From CAIVPM01 sp964477265 (GTDB lineage Bacteria > Bacteroidota > Bacteroidia > Chitinophagales > Chitinophagaceae), in assembly GCA_964477265.1 (NCBI GenBank), contig CAYZDJ010000006.1:1-64000 (forward strand): a stretch of DNA of 64,000 nt, written 5' to 3'. The number at the start of each line of letters is the position of its first letter. Within the stretch, counting starts at the first letter, position 1. The notes under the pieces were generated by a model, which saw only the letters and a list, made by a program, of their open reading frames with translations, was not told the DNA's origin and ran no database searches. Both the position numbers and the translations under genes were made by a program. Below, one piece after another: positions 7,498 to 16,301 of this stretch.

Positions 7498-8985
7498 ATG
7501 AAAGATAATAAAGTAATTGTAATTGGCAGTGGTGTAGCTGGGCTTGCAACTGCTATACGCCTTGCCAGCAAGGGGTTTGAAGTTAATGTGTTTGAAAAGA
7601 ACAGTGTTATTGGTGGCAAGATTTCGTTAATAGAAAATAAAGGTTTTAAGTTTGATGGTGGACCAAGCTTATTTACTGCACCAAAATTTATTGAAGAGCT
7701 TTTTGCTGATGCTGAAGAACCAATTGAAGAATATTTTTCTTACAAAAAACTATCAACTGCCTGCAAGTATTTTTATGAAGATGGAACAATTGTAAATGCT
7801 TACACTGACGCTTCTTTATTTGCAAAAGAATTAAATGAAAAATTAAATGAAGATGAAAATACGGTTTTACAGTATTTAAAAACAGCTGAAAATTTATATA
7901 GCAAAACAGGCAATTTTTTCATCAATCATTCTTTGCAAAAAATAAACAATTATTTTACAAAAAAATTTGCAAAAGCCTTTACAGGATTTAAGTTTAAGCA
8001 TATTGCAACAAATTTGCACAGTTACAATAACAGTACGTTTACTAATACAAAAACAGTTCAGTTATTTAACAGGTTTGCAACTTATAATGGCAGCAATCCT
8101 TACAAGGCAAGTGCCATGCTTTCACTCATTTCTCATTTAGAACATAATGATGGTACATACTACCCTAAAGGTGGAATGATTTCTATTGCAAATGCTTTGT
8201 ATAAACTGGCTTTAAAAAAAGGAGTAAAATTTCATTTTGATACAAGTGCAGAAAAAATTATTGCAGCCAACAGCACTGTTAAAGGTATTGTGGCTAATGG
8301 AAAAAATATTTATGCAAATACTATAGTAAGTAATGTTGATGCATATTTTACCTATAAAAACTTATTGCTGAATTTTGATAAAGCCAATAAAATTTTAAAG
8401 AAAGAAAGAAGCAGCAGTGCCATTATTTTTTATTGGGGAATGAGTAAAGAATTTGCAGATTTAGATTTGCATAATATTTTTTTTAGCAATAATTATAAAA
8501 AAGAATTTGAACATATTTTTAAACATAAATCGTTTTTCAACGATCCCACTATCTATGTCAATATAACAAGCAAACAAGAACCTGCAACTCATGCACCAAC
8601 AGGAAAAGAAAACTGGTTTGTGATGATAAATGTTCCTTCAATAGATAAATTTAATTGGGATAATGTAGTTATAGAATTAAGAAAAATTGTTATTGATAAA
8701 TTGAACAGTATGTTGAAGCAGGATATTTCAGCACATATAGAGACAGAAAATGTTTTACACCCCAAATTAATAGAAAGCAATACTGCAAGCTATTTGGGTA
8801 GTTTATATGGCACAAGCTCCAATTCAAAACTAGCTGCTTTTTTAAGACAACCTAATTTTTCAAGTGCATATAAAGGATTGTTTTTTGTGGGTGGCAGTGT
8901 GCATCCTGGTGGCGGTATTCCATTATGCTTAAAAAGTGCTGAGATTACAAGCAAACTTGTTACTGATACAGTTAAACTTCGCTAA
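7498..8985 (+). CDS. crtI: Phytoene desaturase (CrtI family)
   Basis: The 495-residue flavoprotein has an N-terminal FAD-binding Rossmann motif (VIGSGVAGLATAI, G10-G15, with the ENKGFKFDGGPSLF stretch following). It ends with the CrtI-family signature FFVGGSVHPGGGIPLCLKSAEIT, which binds FAD near the C-terminus. It is expected to introduce several double bases into the phytoene backbone, giving lycopene or a related polyene at the membrane. Pairing with crtB in one operon supports phytoene as the substrate; closely related CrtI-like enzymes act on other carotenoids, so the exact product is not certain. Confidence 0.88.
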   Translation: MKDNKVIVIGSGVAGLATAIRLASKGFEVNVFEKNSVIGGKISLIENKGFKFDGGPSLFTAPKFIEELFADAEEPIEEYFSYKKLSTACKYFYEDGTIVNAYTDASLFAKELNEKLNEDENTVLQYLKTAENLYSKTGNFFINHSLQKINNYFTKKFAKAFTGFKFKHIATNLHSYNNSTFTNTKTVQLFNRFATYNGSNPYKASAMLSLISHLEHNDGTYYPKGGMISIANALYKLALKKGVKFHFDTSAEKIIAANSTVKGIVANGKNIYANTIVSNVDAYFTYKNLLLNFDKANKILKKERSSSAIIFYWGMSKEFADLDLHNIFFSNNYKKEFEHIFKHKSFFNDPTIYVNITSKQEPATHAPTGKENWFVMINVPSIDKFNWDNVVIELRKIVIDKLNSMLKQDISAHIETENVLHPKLIESNTASYLGSLYGTSSNSKLAAFLRQPNFSSAYKGLFFVGGSVHPGGGIPLCLKSAEITSKLVTDTVKLR

Positions 8986-9147
8986 CCATTTCATGTCTGT
9001 TTTTTGTTGTGTATAAAAAAAGTTTTGTAATTTGATTTATATTCTATATTTGTGATAACAAAATCAATCTGTCCAAATAATCTAATTAAATTATTGACTT
9101 AATCTTTACCCAACAGGTTTTTTAAATTTTAAATGACTAACTTAATG

Positions 9148-9179
9148 TTTGTTTAATAGCTTTAAAACCTTTTATTTTG
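9148..9179 (+). promoter_or_regulatory. Bacteroidota-type promoter for the sugar transferase gene
   Basis: TTTG at 9148-9151 is followed after 20 bases by TTATTTTG (9172-9179), seven of eight positions of the TAnnTTTG -7 consensus. The start codon lies 31 bases downstream. A second candidate, TTTG at 9024-9027 and TATATTTG at 9045-9052, has a 17-base spacer. The 225-bp gap after crtI holds no other feature I recognise. Confidence 0.5.
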
Positions 9180-9210
9180 TAATTCGTCCCATAAAGAAAT
9201 TGTAAAGATT

Positions 9211-9846
9211 ATGCTTGTAGCAGTAGCACAACCACATAGCAGTTCAGTAGAGATTAAAGAGATTCCAACATCGCATATTATTGCAAAAAGAGTAATGGAC
9301 TTAGTGATAAGTATTATTGCATTGCCATTTGCATTACCAATAATGCTTCTTGGCTGTATTGCCATGCTATTTACATCAAGGGGACCTGCTATATTTAAAC
9401 AAAGACGAGTGGGTTTACATGGCAAGCCATTTACCATGTATAAAGTGAGAACAATGGTACATAGCAAAGAAGGATATGTGAACCACACAGTAAAAAATGA
9501 TGGCAGAATTACAAAGATTGGGCAAATTTTGCGTAAAACTAAAATAGATGAGCTGCCACAAATATTCAATGTGTTAAAAGGTGACATGAGCATTATTGGC
9601 CCAAGACCAGAACGAATTGAAATAGTTGAGGAATACAGCAAGAAAAACGATTACTACAAATACAGGCATCTTGTAAAACCTGGTATTACAGGTTGGGCTC
9701 AAGTGCATAAACCTATGGCAACGCCTGAAGAAAACCTGGAAAAATTAGAATACGATTTATATTATATCAACAACCATTCGCTAAGTTTAGATGTTAAAAT
9801 TTTAGCTAAAACAGTTGGTGTTGTTAAAAACCTTGAAAGTCTGTAA
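9211..9846 (+). CDS. Bacterial sugar transferase (undecaprenyl-phosphate sugar-1-phosphate transferase)
   Basis: This 211-residue enzyme belongs to the small PglC/WcaJ-C monotopic phosphoglycosyl transferases. It would transfer a sugar-1-phosphate from a nucleotide sugar to undecaprenyl phosphate, starting a surface polysaccharide or O-antigen unit. It has one membrane segment (about residues 29-54), the FKQRRVGLHGKPF motif, the catalytic Asp-Glu pair (D113-E114 in KIDELPQIFNVLKGDMS) and GPRP (130-133). There is no multi-helix N-terminal region as in full WcaJ. It stands alone, converging with the malic enzyme gene 13 bases away; the sugar donor cannot be predicted. Confidence 0.88.
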   Translation: MLVAVAQPHSSSVEIKEIPTSHIIAKRVMDLVISIIALPFALPIMLLGCIAMLFTSRGPAIFKQRRVGLHGKPFTMYKVRTMVHSKEGYVNHTVKNDGRITKIGQILRKTKIDELPQIFNVLKGDMSIIGPRPERIEIVEEYSKKNDYYKYRHLVKPGITGWAQVHKPMATPEENLEKLEYDLYYINNHSLSLDVKILAKTVGVVKNLESL

Positions 9847-9859
9847 TATAATAATCTCT

Positions 9860-12208
9860 TTACTTTTTCTTTCTTCTCATTCTTTTCCACCAGTTGGTTC
9901 TTTCAACCTCAGCAGTAGTGTCTAACCTGCTTTTTTGTTGGGCATCAAGCACAGCAATGTAAGACATGTTTACAATATTTCTTACTGTATTTCCAAGTTG
10001 CAATACGTGAACCGGTTTTTTTATGCCAAGTAAAATTGGACCAATTGCTTCAGCATCGCCTAATTCTCTCAATAAATTATAAGCAACATTGCCTGCGGTC
10101 AAATTTGGAAAAATCAGTACATTAACAGTCTCATCAACTAAATCGCTAAAAGGATAATTGTCCTTGAGAATTTCTTTATTAAATGCAAGGCTGCCCTGCA
10201 TTTCACCATCAATAATTAAATTTGGATTTTTTTGTTTTACAATAGCGGTTGCATTAGCTACAAGTTTAGCTTCAGGGCTATCACTACTACCAAAATTGCT
10301 GTAGCTTAACATAGCAATGCGTGGTGTAACACCCAAAGTTTTCACTTCTTTTGCAACAAGCATTGTAATATCTGCCAACTCTTCGGCAGTTGGATTAAAG
10401 TTAACTGTTGTATCTGCAAGGAAAATTGGGCCTTTTTTGGTAATCATCAAATACATACCAGCAATCTTTTTTACGCCTTCTTCTGTGCCAATAATTTGCA
10501 AAGCTGGCCTTATAGCTTCGCTATAGTTTTTAGTCAATCCACTTATCATGGCATCAGCATCTCCCATCTCAACCATCATACAACCATAATGGTTCCTGTC
10601 TTTCATCACTTTTAAACTTTCGTAATGATTAAATCCTTTGCGTTGGCGTTTTCTAAAAAACAATTCGCCATACACTTCACGCTGTGCTTCAGTTTCATCA
10701 CTTCGTGGGTCTATAATTGGTAAGTCAGAAATATCAATACTGTTCTCTTCTGCAAGCCTATTAATTTTTTTCTCGTTTCCCAATAAAATAGGATAGCCTA
10801 TTCCCTCATCATAAATAATACTTGCTGCTTTTAATATTTTAATATTATCTGCTTCGGCAAATACAATACGCTTAGGGTCTCTTTTTGCTTTATTGGCAAT
10901 TACACGCAATAATTGATTATCTAAACCTAAACGTTTATTCAACTCAACTTTGTAAGCATCCCAATTTGTAATTTGCTTTTTTGCAACATTACTATCCATT
11001 GCAGCTTTTGCTACTGCTGGTGCAACTGTACTTAACAAACGTGGGTCAACAGGTTTTGGAATGATATAATCTTCTCCAAAAGTTATTGTTTTTTCTTTGT
11101 ATGCAAGATTTACAATATCTGGTACAGGCTCTTTTGCCAAAGCTGCCAAAGCCTTTACAGCAGCAAGTTTCATTGCTTCGTTAATTGTTGTTGCACGAAC
11201 ATCCAATGCACCACGAAAAATATACGGAAATCCTAAAACATTATTTACCTGATTAGGATAATCACTACGTCCTGTTGCCATAATAATATCTTTCCTTGCA
11301 TCTGTTGCATCATCATAACTAATCTCAGGATCGGGATTTGCCATAGCAAAAACTATTGGATTTTTTGCCATTGATTTCACCATTTCTTTTGTAACAACAT
11401 TGCCAACACTTAAACCAATAAACACATCAGCATCTTTAAATGCCTTGGTTAAATCCCAATCAGCCTTCGATTTTGAACAGGCAAATTTCCTTTTTTCTTC
11501 ATCAAAATCTGTTCTGTTTTCATGCAATACTCCCTTCCTGTCAAACAAAATAAAATTCTCATATCTTGCACCTAATGCAACATATAATTTACAACAAGCC
11601 ATAGCTGCAGCACCTGCACCATTTACAACAAATTTTACCCTATCAATTTTCTTTTTCTGAATTTCCAATGCATTAAGTAAAGCTGCACCACTTATGATAG
11701 CTGTACCATGCTGGTCATCGTGCATTACAGGAATGTGCATTTGCTTTTTCAATTCCTGCTCTATATAAAAACATTCTGGTGCTTTAATATCTTCAAGATT
11801 AATTCCACCAAAAGTTGGTTCAAGAGACTTTACAATTTCAACAAATTTTTGAGGATCTTTTTCATTTATCTCAATATCAAAAACATCAATATCAGCAAAT
11901 ATTTTAAATAAAACGCCCTTGCCTTCCATAACAGGTTTTCCTGCTTCTGGTCCAATATCTCCCAAACCTAATACTGCTGTGCCATTGCTGATAACTGCTA
12001 CTAAATTTCCTTTTGCTGTATATTTATAAACATCCTCAACGTTACTGGCAATTTCTTTACAAGGCTCAGCAACACCAGGACTATATGCTAATGAAAGATC
12101 CTTTTGTGTTTTAGCTTCCTTGGTAGGTATCACTTCAATTTTACCTGGCCTTCCCTGACTATGATATTCTAATGCCTGCTGGCGTAATCGCTCTAATTTT
12201 TTATCCAT
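9860..12208 (-). CDS. maeB: NADP-dependent malic enzyme with phosphotransacetylase-like domain
   Basis: MaeB oxidatively decarboxylates malate to pyruvate with NADP, supplying reducing power. The 782-residue chain has the standard long architecture: an N-terminal malic domain (about 1-160, with AYSPGVAEPCKEI), an NAD(P)-binding Rossmann domain (about 165-400, with FVNGAGAAAMA), and a C-terminal phosphotransacetylase-like domain (about 425-760). In E. coli MaeB the last domain is regulatory, mediating inhibition by acetyl-CoA, rather than catalytic. Length and domain order are normal. It is monocistronic and convergent with the sugar transferase. Confidence 0.94.
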   Translation of the reverse strand: MDKKLERLRQQALEYHSQGRPGKIEVIPTKEAKTQKDLSLAYSPGVAEPCKEIASNVEDVYKYTAKGNLVAVISNGTAVLGLGDIGPEAGKPVMEGKGVLFKIFADIDVFDIEINEKDPQKFVEIVKSLEPTFGGINLEDIKAPECFYIEQELKKQMHIPVMHDDQHGTAIISGAALLNALEIQKKKIDRVKFVVNGAGAAAMACCKLYVALGARYENFILFDRKGVLHENRTDFDEEKRKFACSKSKADWDLTKAFKDADVFIGLSVGNVVTKEMVKSMAKNPIVFAMANPDPEISYDDATDARKDIIMATGRSDYPNQVNNVLGFPYIFRGALDVRATTINEAMKLAAVKALAALAKEPVPDIVNLAYKEKTITFGEDYIIPKPVDPRLLSTVAPAVAKAAMDSNVAKKQITNWDAYKVELNKRLGLDNQLLRVIANKAKRDPKRIVFAEADNIKILKAASIIYDEGIGYPILLGNEKKINRLAEENSIDISDLPIIDPRSDETEAQREVYGELFFRKRQRKGFNHYESLKVMKDRNHYGCMMVEMGDADAMISGLTKNYSEAIRPALQIIGTEEGVKKIAGMYLMITKKGPIFLADTTVNFNPTAEELADITMLVAKEVKTLGVTPRIAMLSYSNFGSSDSPEAKLVANATAIVKQKNPNLIIDGEMQGSLAFNKEILKDNYPFSDLVDETVNVLIFPNLTAGNVAYNLLRELGDAEAIGPILLGIKKPVHVLQLGNTVRNIVNMSYIAVLDAQQKSRLDTTAEVERTNWWKRMRRKKK

Positions 12209-12405
12209 TTGTTATTTTTAATTTACCATTTACACAATGGTTTGTTTAAAAATGAGGAGGGCAAATGTAGAGTTTTACTTTTAGTTGAAATGTTAAAATG
12301 ATTAAACAGTTAATTCTTGCTTACGTCATTGGTTTATTATTTATTCAAGTAATATGTTATTGTATTAACGCTTTCTTTTGCAACAAATAAATTAAAATTT
12401 AAAAT

Positions 12406-12873
12406 ATGATTACTGTAGGACAACAAGCTCCCAACTTTGCATTACATTCAAGCGTAAAAGGCGAAACCGTAACACTTGAAAACCTGAAAGGAAAAAATGT
12501 TTTGCTATTATTTTTTCCAATGGCTTTTACAGGAGTATGCACAAAAGAGCTATGCAATGTAAGGGACAATATTGCAATGTATAATAATGCCAATGCAGAG
12601 GTTTTAGGCATTAGTGTTGATTCAATTTTTACTTTAGCTAAATACAAAGAAGAGCAAGGGTTAAATTTTACTTTGCTAAGCGATTTTAATAAGGAAGTAT
12701 CTACAGCTTATGGTTGTATTTATAACGATTTTATTGGCTGGATGAAAGGTGTGAGTAAGCGTAGTGCTTTTATTGTAGATAAGGAAGGCATTGTTAAATA
12801 TGCTGAAGTGCTTGAAAGTGCAGGAGACTTACCAAACTTTGAAGTTATTAATGCAACACTTAGTAACTTATAG
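12406..12873 (+). CDS. Peroxiredoxin (AhpE/BCP-like thiol peroxidase)
   Basis: This 155-residue thioredoxin-fold peroxidase has the active-site segment PMAFTGVCTKELC. Cys45 is the peroxidatic cysteine and Cys50 is in the position of the resolving cysteine of BCP-type enzymes. A conserved Arg lies in the KRSAFIVD stretch. It would reduce hydrogen peroxide and organic hydroperoxides in the cytoplasm using a thiol donor. The PMAFTGVCTKELC form is closest to AhpE/1-Cys-like redoxins annotated as alkyl hydroperoxide reductase or redoxin-domain proteins, so exact subfamily assignment is open. It is a single-gene unit divergent from maeB; the 197-bp gap shows no clear promoter match. Confidence 0.88.
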   Translation: MITVGQQAPNFALHSSVKGETVTLENLKGKNVLLLFFPMAFTGVCTKELCNVRDNIAMYNNANAEVLGISVDSIFTLAKYKEEQGLNFTLLSDFNKEVSTAYGCIYNDFIGWMKGVSKRSAFIVDKEGIVKYAEVLESAGDLPNFEVINATLSNL

Positions 12874-12916
12874 TATTAAAATTATTACATGTATTTATAA
12901 AAATCATTTTTGGTAG

Positions 12917-12933
12917 AAATACTAAAAGTATTT
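12917..12933 (+). terminator. Weak AT-rich hairpin after the peroxiredoxin gene
   Basis: AAATACT-AAA-AGTATTT is followed by ATTTTTA, 44 bases after the peroxiredoxin stop. The stem is short and AT-rich, so termination is uncertain. Confidence 0.3.
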
Positions 12934-12956
12934 ATTTTTACGTTGTATAAAAAACA

Positions 12957-13298
12957 ATGAATAAATTTTTAAAAATATTTTTATTAACTTGTAGCTTAAA
13001 TTTTGTTGGCAATGGCTTTGCCAATGAGGGTTTTGGCTCTGGTGAACCTAAAATAAAATTTGTTCAATGTTATCCTAATCCAGCTTCTACAGTTATTAAT
13101 ATTAACTTATCTGTTTTAGAAAAAGGCTACACAATTACCATTTACAATTTTATTGGTAAAAAAGTTGAAGATTTGAAATTGGTTAACTTTCGTAATTCTA
13201 TAAATCTTGAGAGCTATTACAGAGGTTTATATATTTATCAGCTTCGCAACAAGGAAGGACAATTAATAGAAAGCGGTAAATTTCAGGTAGCTAAATAA
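12957..13298 (+). CDS. Stand-alone T9SS type A sorting-domain protein
   Basis: The 113-residue product is a Sec signal peptide (about residues 1-22, ending near GFA-NEG), a 12-residue spacer, and then a complete type A T9SS C-terminal sorting domain. The latter shows YPNPAS near residue 40, a hydrophobic ITIYNFIGKKV strand, a YYRGLYIYQL turn-strand and a final GKFQVAK. There is no passenger domain. It would cross the inner membrane by Sec and the outer membrane by T9SS, and might be attached to the surface or released. Why a cell would make an almost cargo-free sorting domain is unclear. A terminator follows. Confidence 0.8.
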   Translation: MNKFLKIFLLTCSLNFVGNGFANEGFGSGEPKIKFVQCYPNPASTVININLSVLEKGYTITIYNFIGKKVEDLKLVNFRNSINLESYYRGLYIYQLRNKEGQLIESGKFQVAK

Positions 13299-13324
13299 TA
13301 ACTTATATAAAGTACTAACAAATA

Positions 13325-13363
13325 AAAAGAGCCTCACAGTTAATTTTAACGTGAGGCTCTTTT
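13325..13363. terminator. Bidirectional terminator between the T9SS tail protein and tsf
   Basis: The 13-bp stem AAAAGAGCCTCAC / GTGAGGCTCTTTT encloses a second small stem, GTTA-ATTT-TAAC. A-run and T-run flanks make it usable on both strands. It lies 26 bases after the plus-strand stop at 13298 and 27 bases after the tsf stop on the minus strand. Confidence 0.85.
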
Positions 13364-13390
13364 ATATTTTTACTTTTCAGATAAAATTTA

Positions 13391-14233
13391 TTATCCTAAA
13401 GCTACTCTTTTAAAAGAAAGTACTTTTAAATTACTGTCAACAGATTTCAAATATTCTGCAACGGTTTTACCACCATCTTTTACAAAAGCTTGTGCTGTTA
13501 AAGTGTTTTCTTTAAAGAAAGCATTTAATTTACCTTCAGCAATTTTAGCTATCATCTCATCAGGTTTGCCTTCCATTTTAGGATCAGCTTTCATTGTTTC
13601 AACAACAATTGTTCTTTCTCTTTCAATTACCTCAGGAGCAATGCTATCAGCATCTACACCCAATGGGTTCATGGCAGCAATTTGCATAGCAACGTCTTTA
13701 CCTGCTTCAGCAGCTTCGCTACTCATAGCAACTAAAACACCCATTCTGTAAGATCCATGGATATATGAAGCTACATAAGGTGCTTCTACTCTTTCGTATT
13801 TAGCAACACCAATTTTTTCGCCAATAGAAGCTAATTTATCATTAATTAAATCAGCAACTGTAGCTTCACCAATTTTAGCATTGTTCAACTCTTCTGCAGT
13901 TTTGCAATCATTTGCAACTGCAGCATCAGCAATACTTTGAACAAAAGCAACAAAGTCAGCATTTTTAGAAACGAAATCAGTTTCGCAGCTTACACATACA
14001 ACATAACCAATGTTATTTGCAACATTAGTTTGTGCTACTACTACACCTTCTTTAGCTTCCCTGTCGCTACGTTTAGCAGCCTTAATCTGACCTTGTTTTC
14101 TCAACCAGTCAATTGCAGCTTCAAAATCGCCATTAGTTTCTGTTAATGCTTTTCTGCAATCCATCATACCAGCACCTGTGGCTTGACGAAGTTTATTTAT
14201 ATCTTGTGCCGAAATGGCAACTGTTGTACTCAT
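13391..14233 (-). CDS. tsf: Elongation factor Ts
   Basis: EF-Ts exchanges GDP for GTP on EF-Tu. The 280-residue protein starts with the UBA-like domain carrying LRQATGAGMMDCRKAL (about 15-30). It contains the nucleotide-exchange motif CETDFVSKN (about 78-86, with the TDFV core) and ends with the dimerisation region. It is the last gene of rplM-rpsI-rpsB-tsf, the conserved order in many bacteria. The 101-bp gap to rpsB contains only AT-rich palindromic sequence, repeats of AATATTAAAT/ATTTAATATT type, which could act as an internal processing or attenuation site. Confidence 0.97.
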   Translation of the reverse strand: MSTTVAISAQDINKLRQATGAGMMDCRKALTETNGDFEAAIDWLRKQGQIKAAKRSDREAKEGVVVAQTNVANNIGYVVCVSCETDFVSKNADFVAFVQSIADAAVANDCKTAEELNNAKIGEATVADLINDKLASIGEKIGVAKYERVEAPYVASYIHGSYRMGVLVAMSSEAAEAGKDVAMQIAAMNPLGVDADSIAPEVIERERTIVVETMKADPKMEGKPDEMIAKIAEGKLNAFFKENTLTAQAFVKDGGKTVAEYLKSVDSNLKVLSFKRVALG

Positions 14234-14334
14234 TATTTTGTTTTTTTAATATTTTATTTAATATGTAAAATTTAATATTTAATATTTTGTTTAAGTCAAT
14301 ATTAAATCATCAATATTAAATATTAAATCACCAA

Positions 14335-15240
14335 TTATCTTCCGCCTGGCCCTGATGGTCTTCTTGTGTTTGGTACTCTACGTTTTGTTGCACCAGCACC
14401 TTGAGTTCCACCTGTAGTGTTATCAGCTCTTCCTCTGCCTCTTCCACCACGTCCACCTTCAGATTGAGCTTCTTGCTCTAATCTTCTTGCTCTTGCTTCA
14501 TTTTCATTATTTGCATCATCTGCTTCATTATCTTCATCTTTATTAGCCTGACGCTCTGATAAGCCTTCAGCAATTGCAGCAGTTAAGTAATTAACAATAA
14601 TAGCTATAGATTTGGTAGCATCGTCATTTGCAGGAATAGCAAAGTCAACTTTATTTGGGTCACAGTTGGTATCAACCATGCCAAATGTAGTAATACCAAG
14701 GCGTTTAGCTTCAGCCAAAGCAATATGCTCGTGTCCAATATCAACCATAAAAATGGCATTAGGAATACGACCCATATTGGCAATACCACCCAATACTTTT
14801 TCCATTTTATCTTTATCTCTTGTCAAAGTCAAACGCTCTTTTTTAGTAAGGCTATCAGCACTACCATCATTAAGCATTTTATCTATGCTTTGCATTTTTT
14901 TAACACTTTTACGTACAGTGTTAAAATTTGTAAGCATACCTCCTAACCAACGCTCAGTTGCAAAAGGCATATTTACACGCAATGCACATTCGCTAACAAT
15001 TTCTTTTGCTTGTTTTTTAGTAGCAACAAACATAATTTTTTTACCACTTTTTGCAATTTGTTTCATTGCAGCGGCACACTCTTGCAAACCATCAACAGTT
15101 TTGTTAAGGTCTATAATATGAATACCTTTTTTTTCTGCAAAAATGTATGGTAACATTTTTGGATTCCACTTTTTCTTTAGGTGACCAAAGTGCACGCCAG
15201 CCTCAAGAAGTTGTTGTTGAAGTGAAGTATTATTTTCCAT
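14335..15240 (-). CDS. rpsB: 30S ribosomal protein S2 with RGG-rich C-terminal extension
   Basis: S2 binds late on the 30S subunit between head and body. Residues 1-235 form the standard S2 fold, with LLEAGVHFGHLKKKWNPKMLPYIF at the N-terminus (quoted in part: GVHFGHLKKKWNP), RWLGGMLTNF, and IVDTNCDP-type VDTNCDPNKVDFAIPANDDA near residue 190. After residue about 238 comes an added tail of some 60 residues. It is first acidic (EDNEADDANNE) and then RG-rich (GGRGGRGRGR, then TKRRVPNTRRPSGPGGR). The basic tail is disordered and could contact rRNA or mRNA. The gene lies between rpsI and tsf. Confidence 0.96.
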   Translation of the reverse strand: MENNTSLQQQLLEAGVHFGHLKKKWNPKMLPYIFAEKKGIHIIDLNKTVDGLQECAAAMKQIAKSGKKIMFVATKKQAKEIVSECALRVNMPFATERWLGGMLTNFNTVRKSVKKMQSIDKMLNDGSADSLTKKERLTLTRDKDKMEKVLGGIANMGRIPNAIFMVDIGHEHIALAEAKRLGITTFGMVDTNCDPNKVDFAIPANDDATKSIAIIVNYLTAAIAEGLSERQANKDEDNEADDANNENEARARRLEQEAQSEGGRGGRGRGRADNTTGGTQGAGATKRRVPNTRRPSGPGGR

Positions 15241-15326
15241 TTAAAATAATTTGAATAATTTGAAAATTTGATTGAATTTCTCGAACAAAAGCCTGAAGAA
15301 ATAACAAGCTTTTGCCCAAGTTTGTA

Positions 15327-15716
15327 TTAACGTTTTGAGAACTGGTAGCTTCTTCTTGCTTTTTTATGACCAAATTTCTTACGTTCAACACCTCTTGGAT
15401 CACGTGTTAAGTAACCTGCAGCTTTTAAGGCTGGTCTTAATTCTGGATTTACTTCAAGTAAAGCTCTTGCTACTGCAAGTTTTGCAGCTTCTGCTTGTCC
15501 TTTTAATCCACCACCAGTTGCATTAATTACTAAATCGTACTTATCTAAAGCTTCAGCAGTTTTTAAAGGAGCTTCAACTTGATTTTGTAAATAAAACAAT
15601 GGGAAATATTGTTTGTAATCTCTATCATTAATCGTAATTTTTCCTTCACCCTTGCTAATGAAAACACGAGTGATAGCTTCTTTTCTACGACCAACGGCAT
15701 TTTTTTGCTTTTCCAT
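15327..15716 (-). CDS. rpsI: 30S ribosomal protein S9
   Basis: S9 sits in the 30S head, and its C-terminal tail reaches the P-site tRNA. The 129-residue protein has the N-terminal VGRRKEAITRVF motif, the GGGLKGQAEAAKLAVARALLE core (quoted in part: GGGLKGQAEA) and the universal basic end KKARRSYQFSKR. I take the ATG at 15716; a TTG codon directly before it would add one methionine only. It lies 37 bases downstream of rplM and is probably co-transcribed with it. Confidence 0.97.
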   Translation of the reverse strand: MEKQKNAVGRRKEAITRVFISKGEGKITINDRDYKQYFPLFYLQNQVEAPLKTAEALDKYDLVINATGGGLKGQAEAAKLAVARALLEVNPELRPALKAAGYLTRDPRGVERKKFGHKKARRSYQFSKR

Positions 15717-15753
15717 CAATGTATGATTTGAAATGATTTGTTAATGTTGTTAA

Positions 15754-16197
15754 TTAGAATTTGAATTCTTTTGGTTGTTGAGCTGTATGAGGATGATTAG
15801 CACCTGCATATACAAATAATTTTTTGTACATTTTACGTCCCAATCTGTTTTTAGGCAACATACCCTTTACTGCTCTTTCAACTAATACTTCTGGACGACG
15901 ACGTTGTAAATCCTTAGCAGCTTCTTCTTTTCTACCACCTGGGTATCCACTAAAACTGTCATAAACTTTGTCTTCCATTTTGTTACCAGTTAAGATAACT
16001 TTTTCGCAGTTGATAACTATTACATAATCGCCACAATCTACGTGTGGAGTGTAATAAGCTTTGTTTTTTCCGCGTAGAACTGCAGCAATTTTGCTACACA
16101 TACGTCCTACGGTTTGATTAGCACCATCAACAATGTACCAATTGTGTTGAACAGTGGCCGCGTTGGCGTGTTTTGTTGTGAAATGTAATTTACTCAC
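15754..16197 (-). CDS. rplM: 50S ribosomal protein L13
   Basis: L13 is an early-assembling 50S protein. The 147-residue chain has the usual WYIVDGANQTVGRMCSKIA start region (quoted in part: VDGANQTVGRM), VDCGDYVIVINCEKV, and the AVKGMLPKNRLGRKMYKKLFVYAG block near residues 109-134 (quoted in part: GMLPKNRLGRKM). It is the first gene of rplM-rpsI-rpsB-tsf. Its upstream region holds a 16-bp perfect palindrome that could be a regulatory leader, since L13 is known to repress its own operon in E. coli. Confidence 0.97.
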   Translation of the reverse strand: MSKLHFTTKHANAATVQHNWYIVDGANQTVGRMCSKIAAVLRGKNKAYYTPHVDCGDYVIVINCEKVILTGNKMEDKVYDSFSGYPGGRKEEAAKDLQRRRPEVLVERAVKGMLPKNRLGRKMYKKLFVYAGANHPHTAQQPKEFKF

Positions 16198-16257
16198 TTT
16201 TTAAAAATTTTGGTCGTTAATCATTTAAAAATGACTTACTGACTATTAACAATTAAA

Positions 16258-16301
16258 ATGATAACGCTATCCCATTATCAAGTCCAAAAATTTTTGGATT
16301 G
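16258..16301 (-). promoter_or_regulatory. Palindromic leader candidate upstream of rplM
   Basis: TCCAAAAATTTTTGGA (16283-16298) is a perfect palindrome, extended by CAA/TTG flanks to 16279-16301. Next to it GATAA and TTATC (16260-16264 and 16275-16279) can form a second stem. Both lie 60-105 bases before the rplM start codon. No clear TTTG/TAnnTTTG promoter was found nearby, and nothing else was recognised in 16302-16421. Confidence 0.3.

Noticed and set aside
6649..9210. Full carotenoid cluster with cyclase or hydroxylase
   Set aside because: Only crtB and crtI are present; the following 225 bp hold no gene and the next gene is a sugar transferase.
9162..9641. Minus-strand 159-residue frame opposite the sugar transferase
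   Set aside because: It mirrors a conserved enzyme; its composition is that of an antisense shadow.
14612..15121. Plus-strand 169-residue frame opposite rpsB
   Set aside because: Antisense shadow of a universally conserved ribosomal gene.
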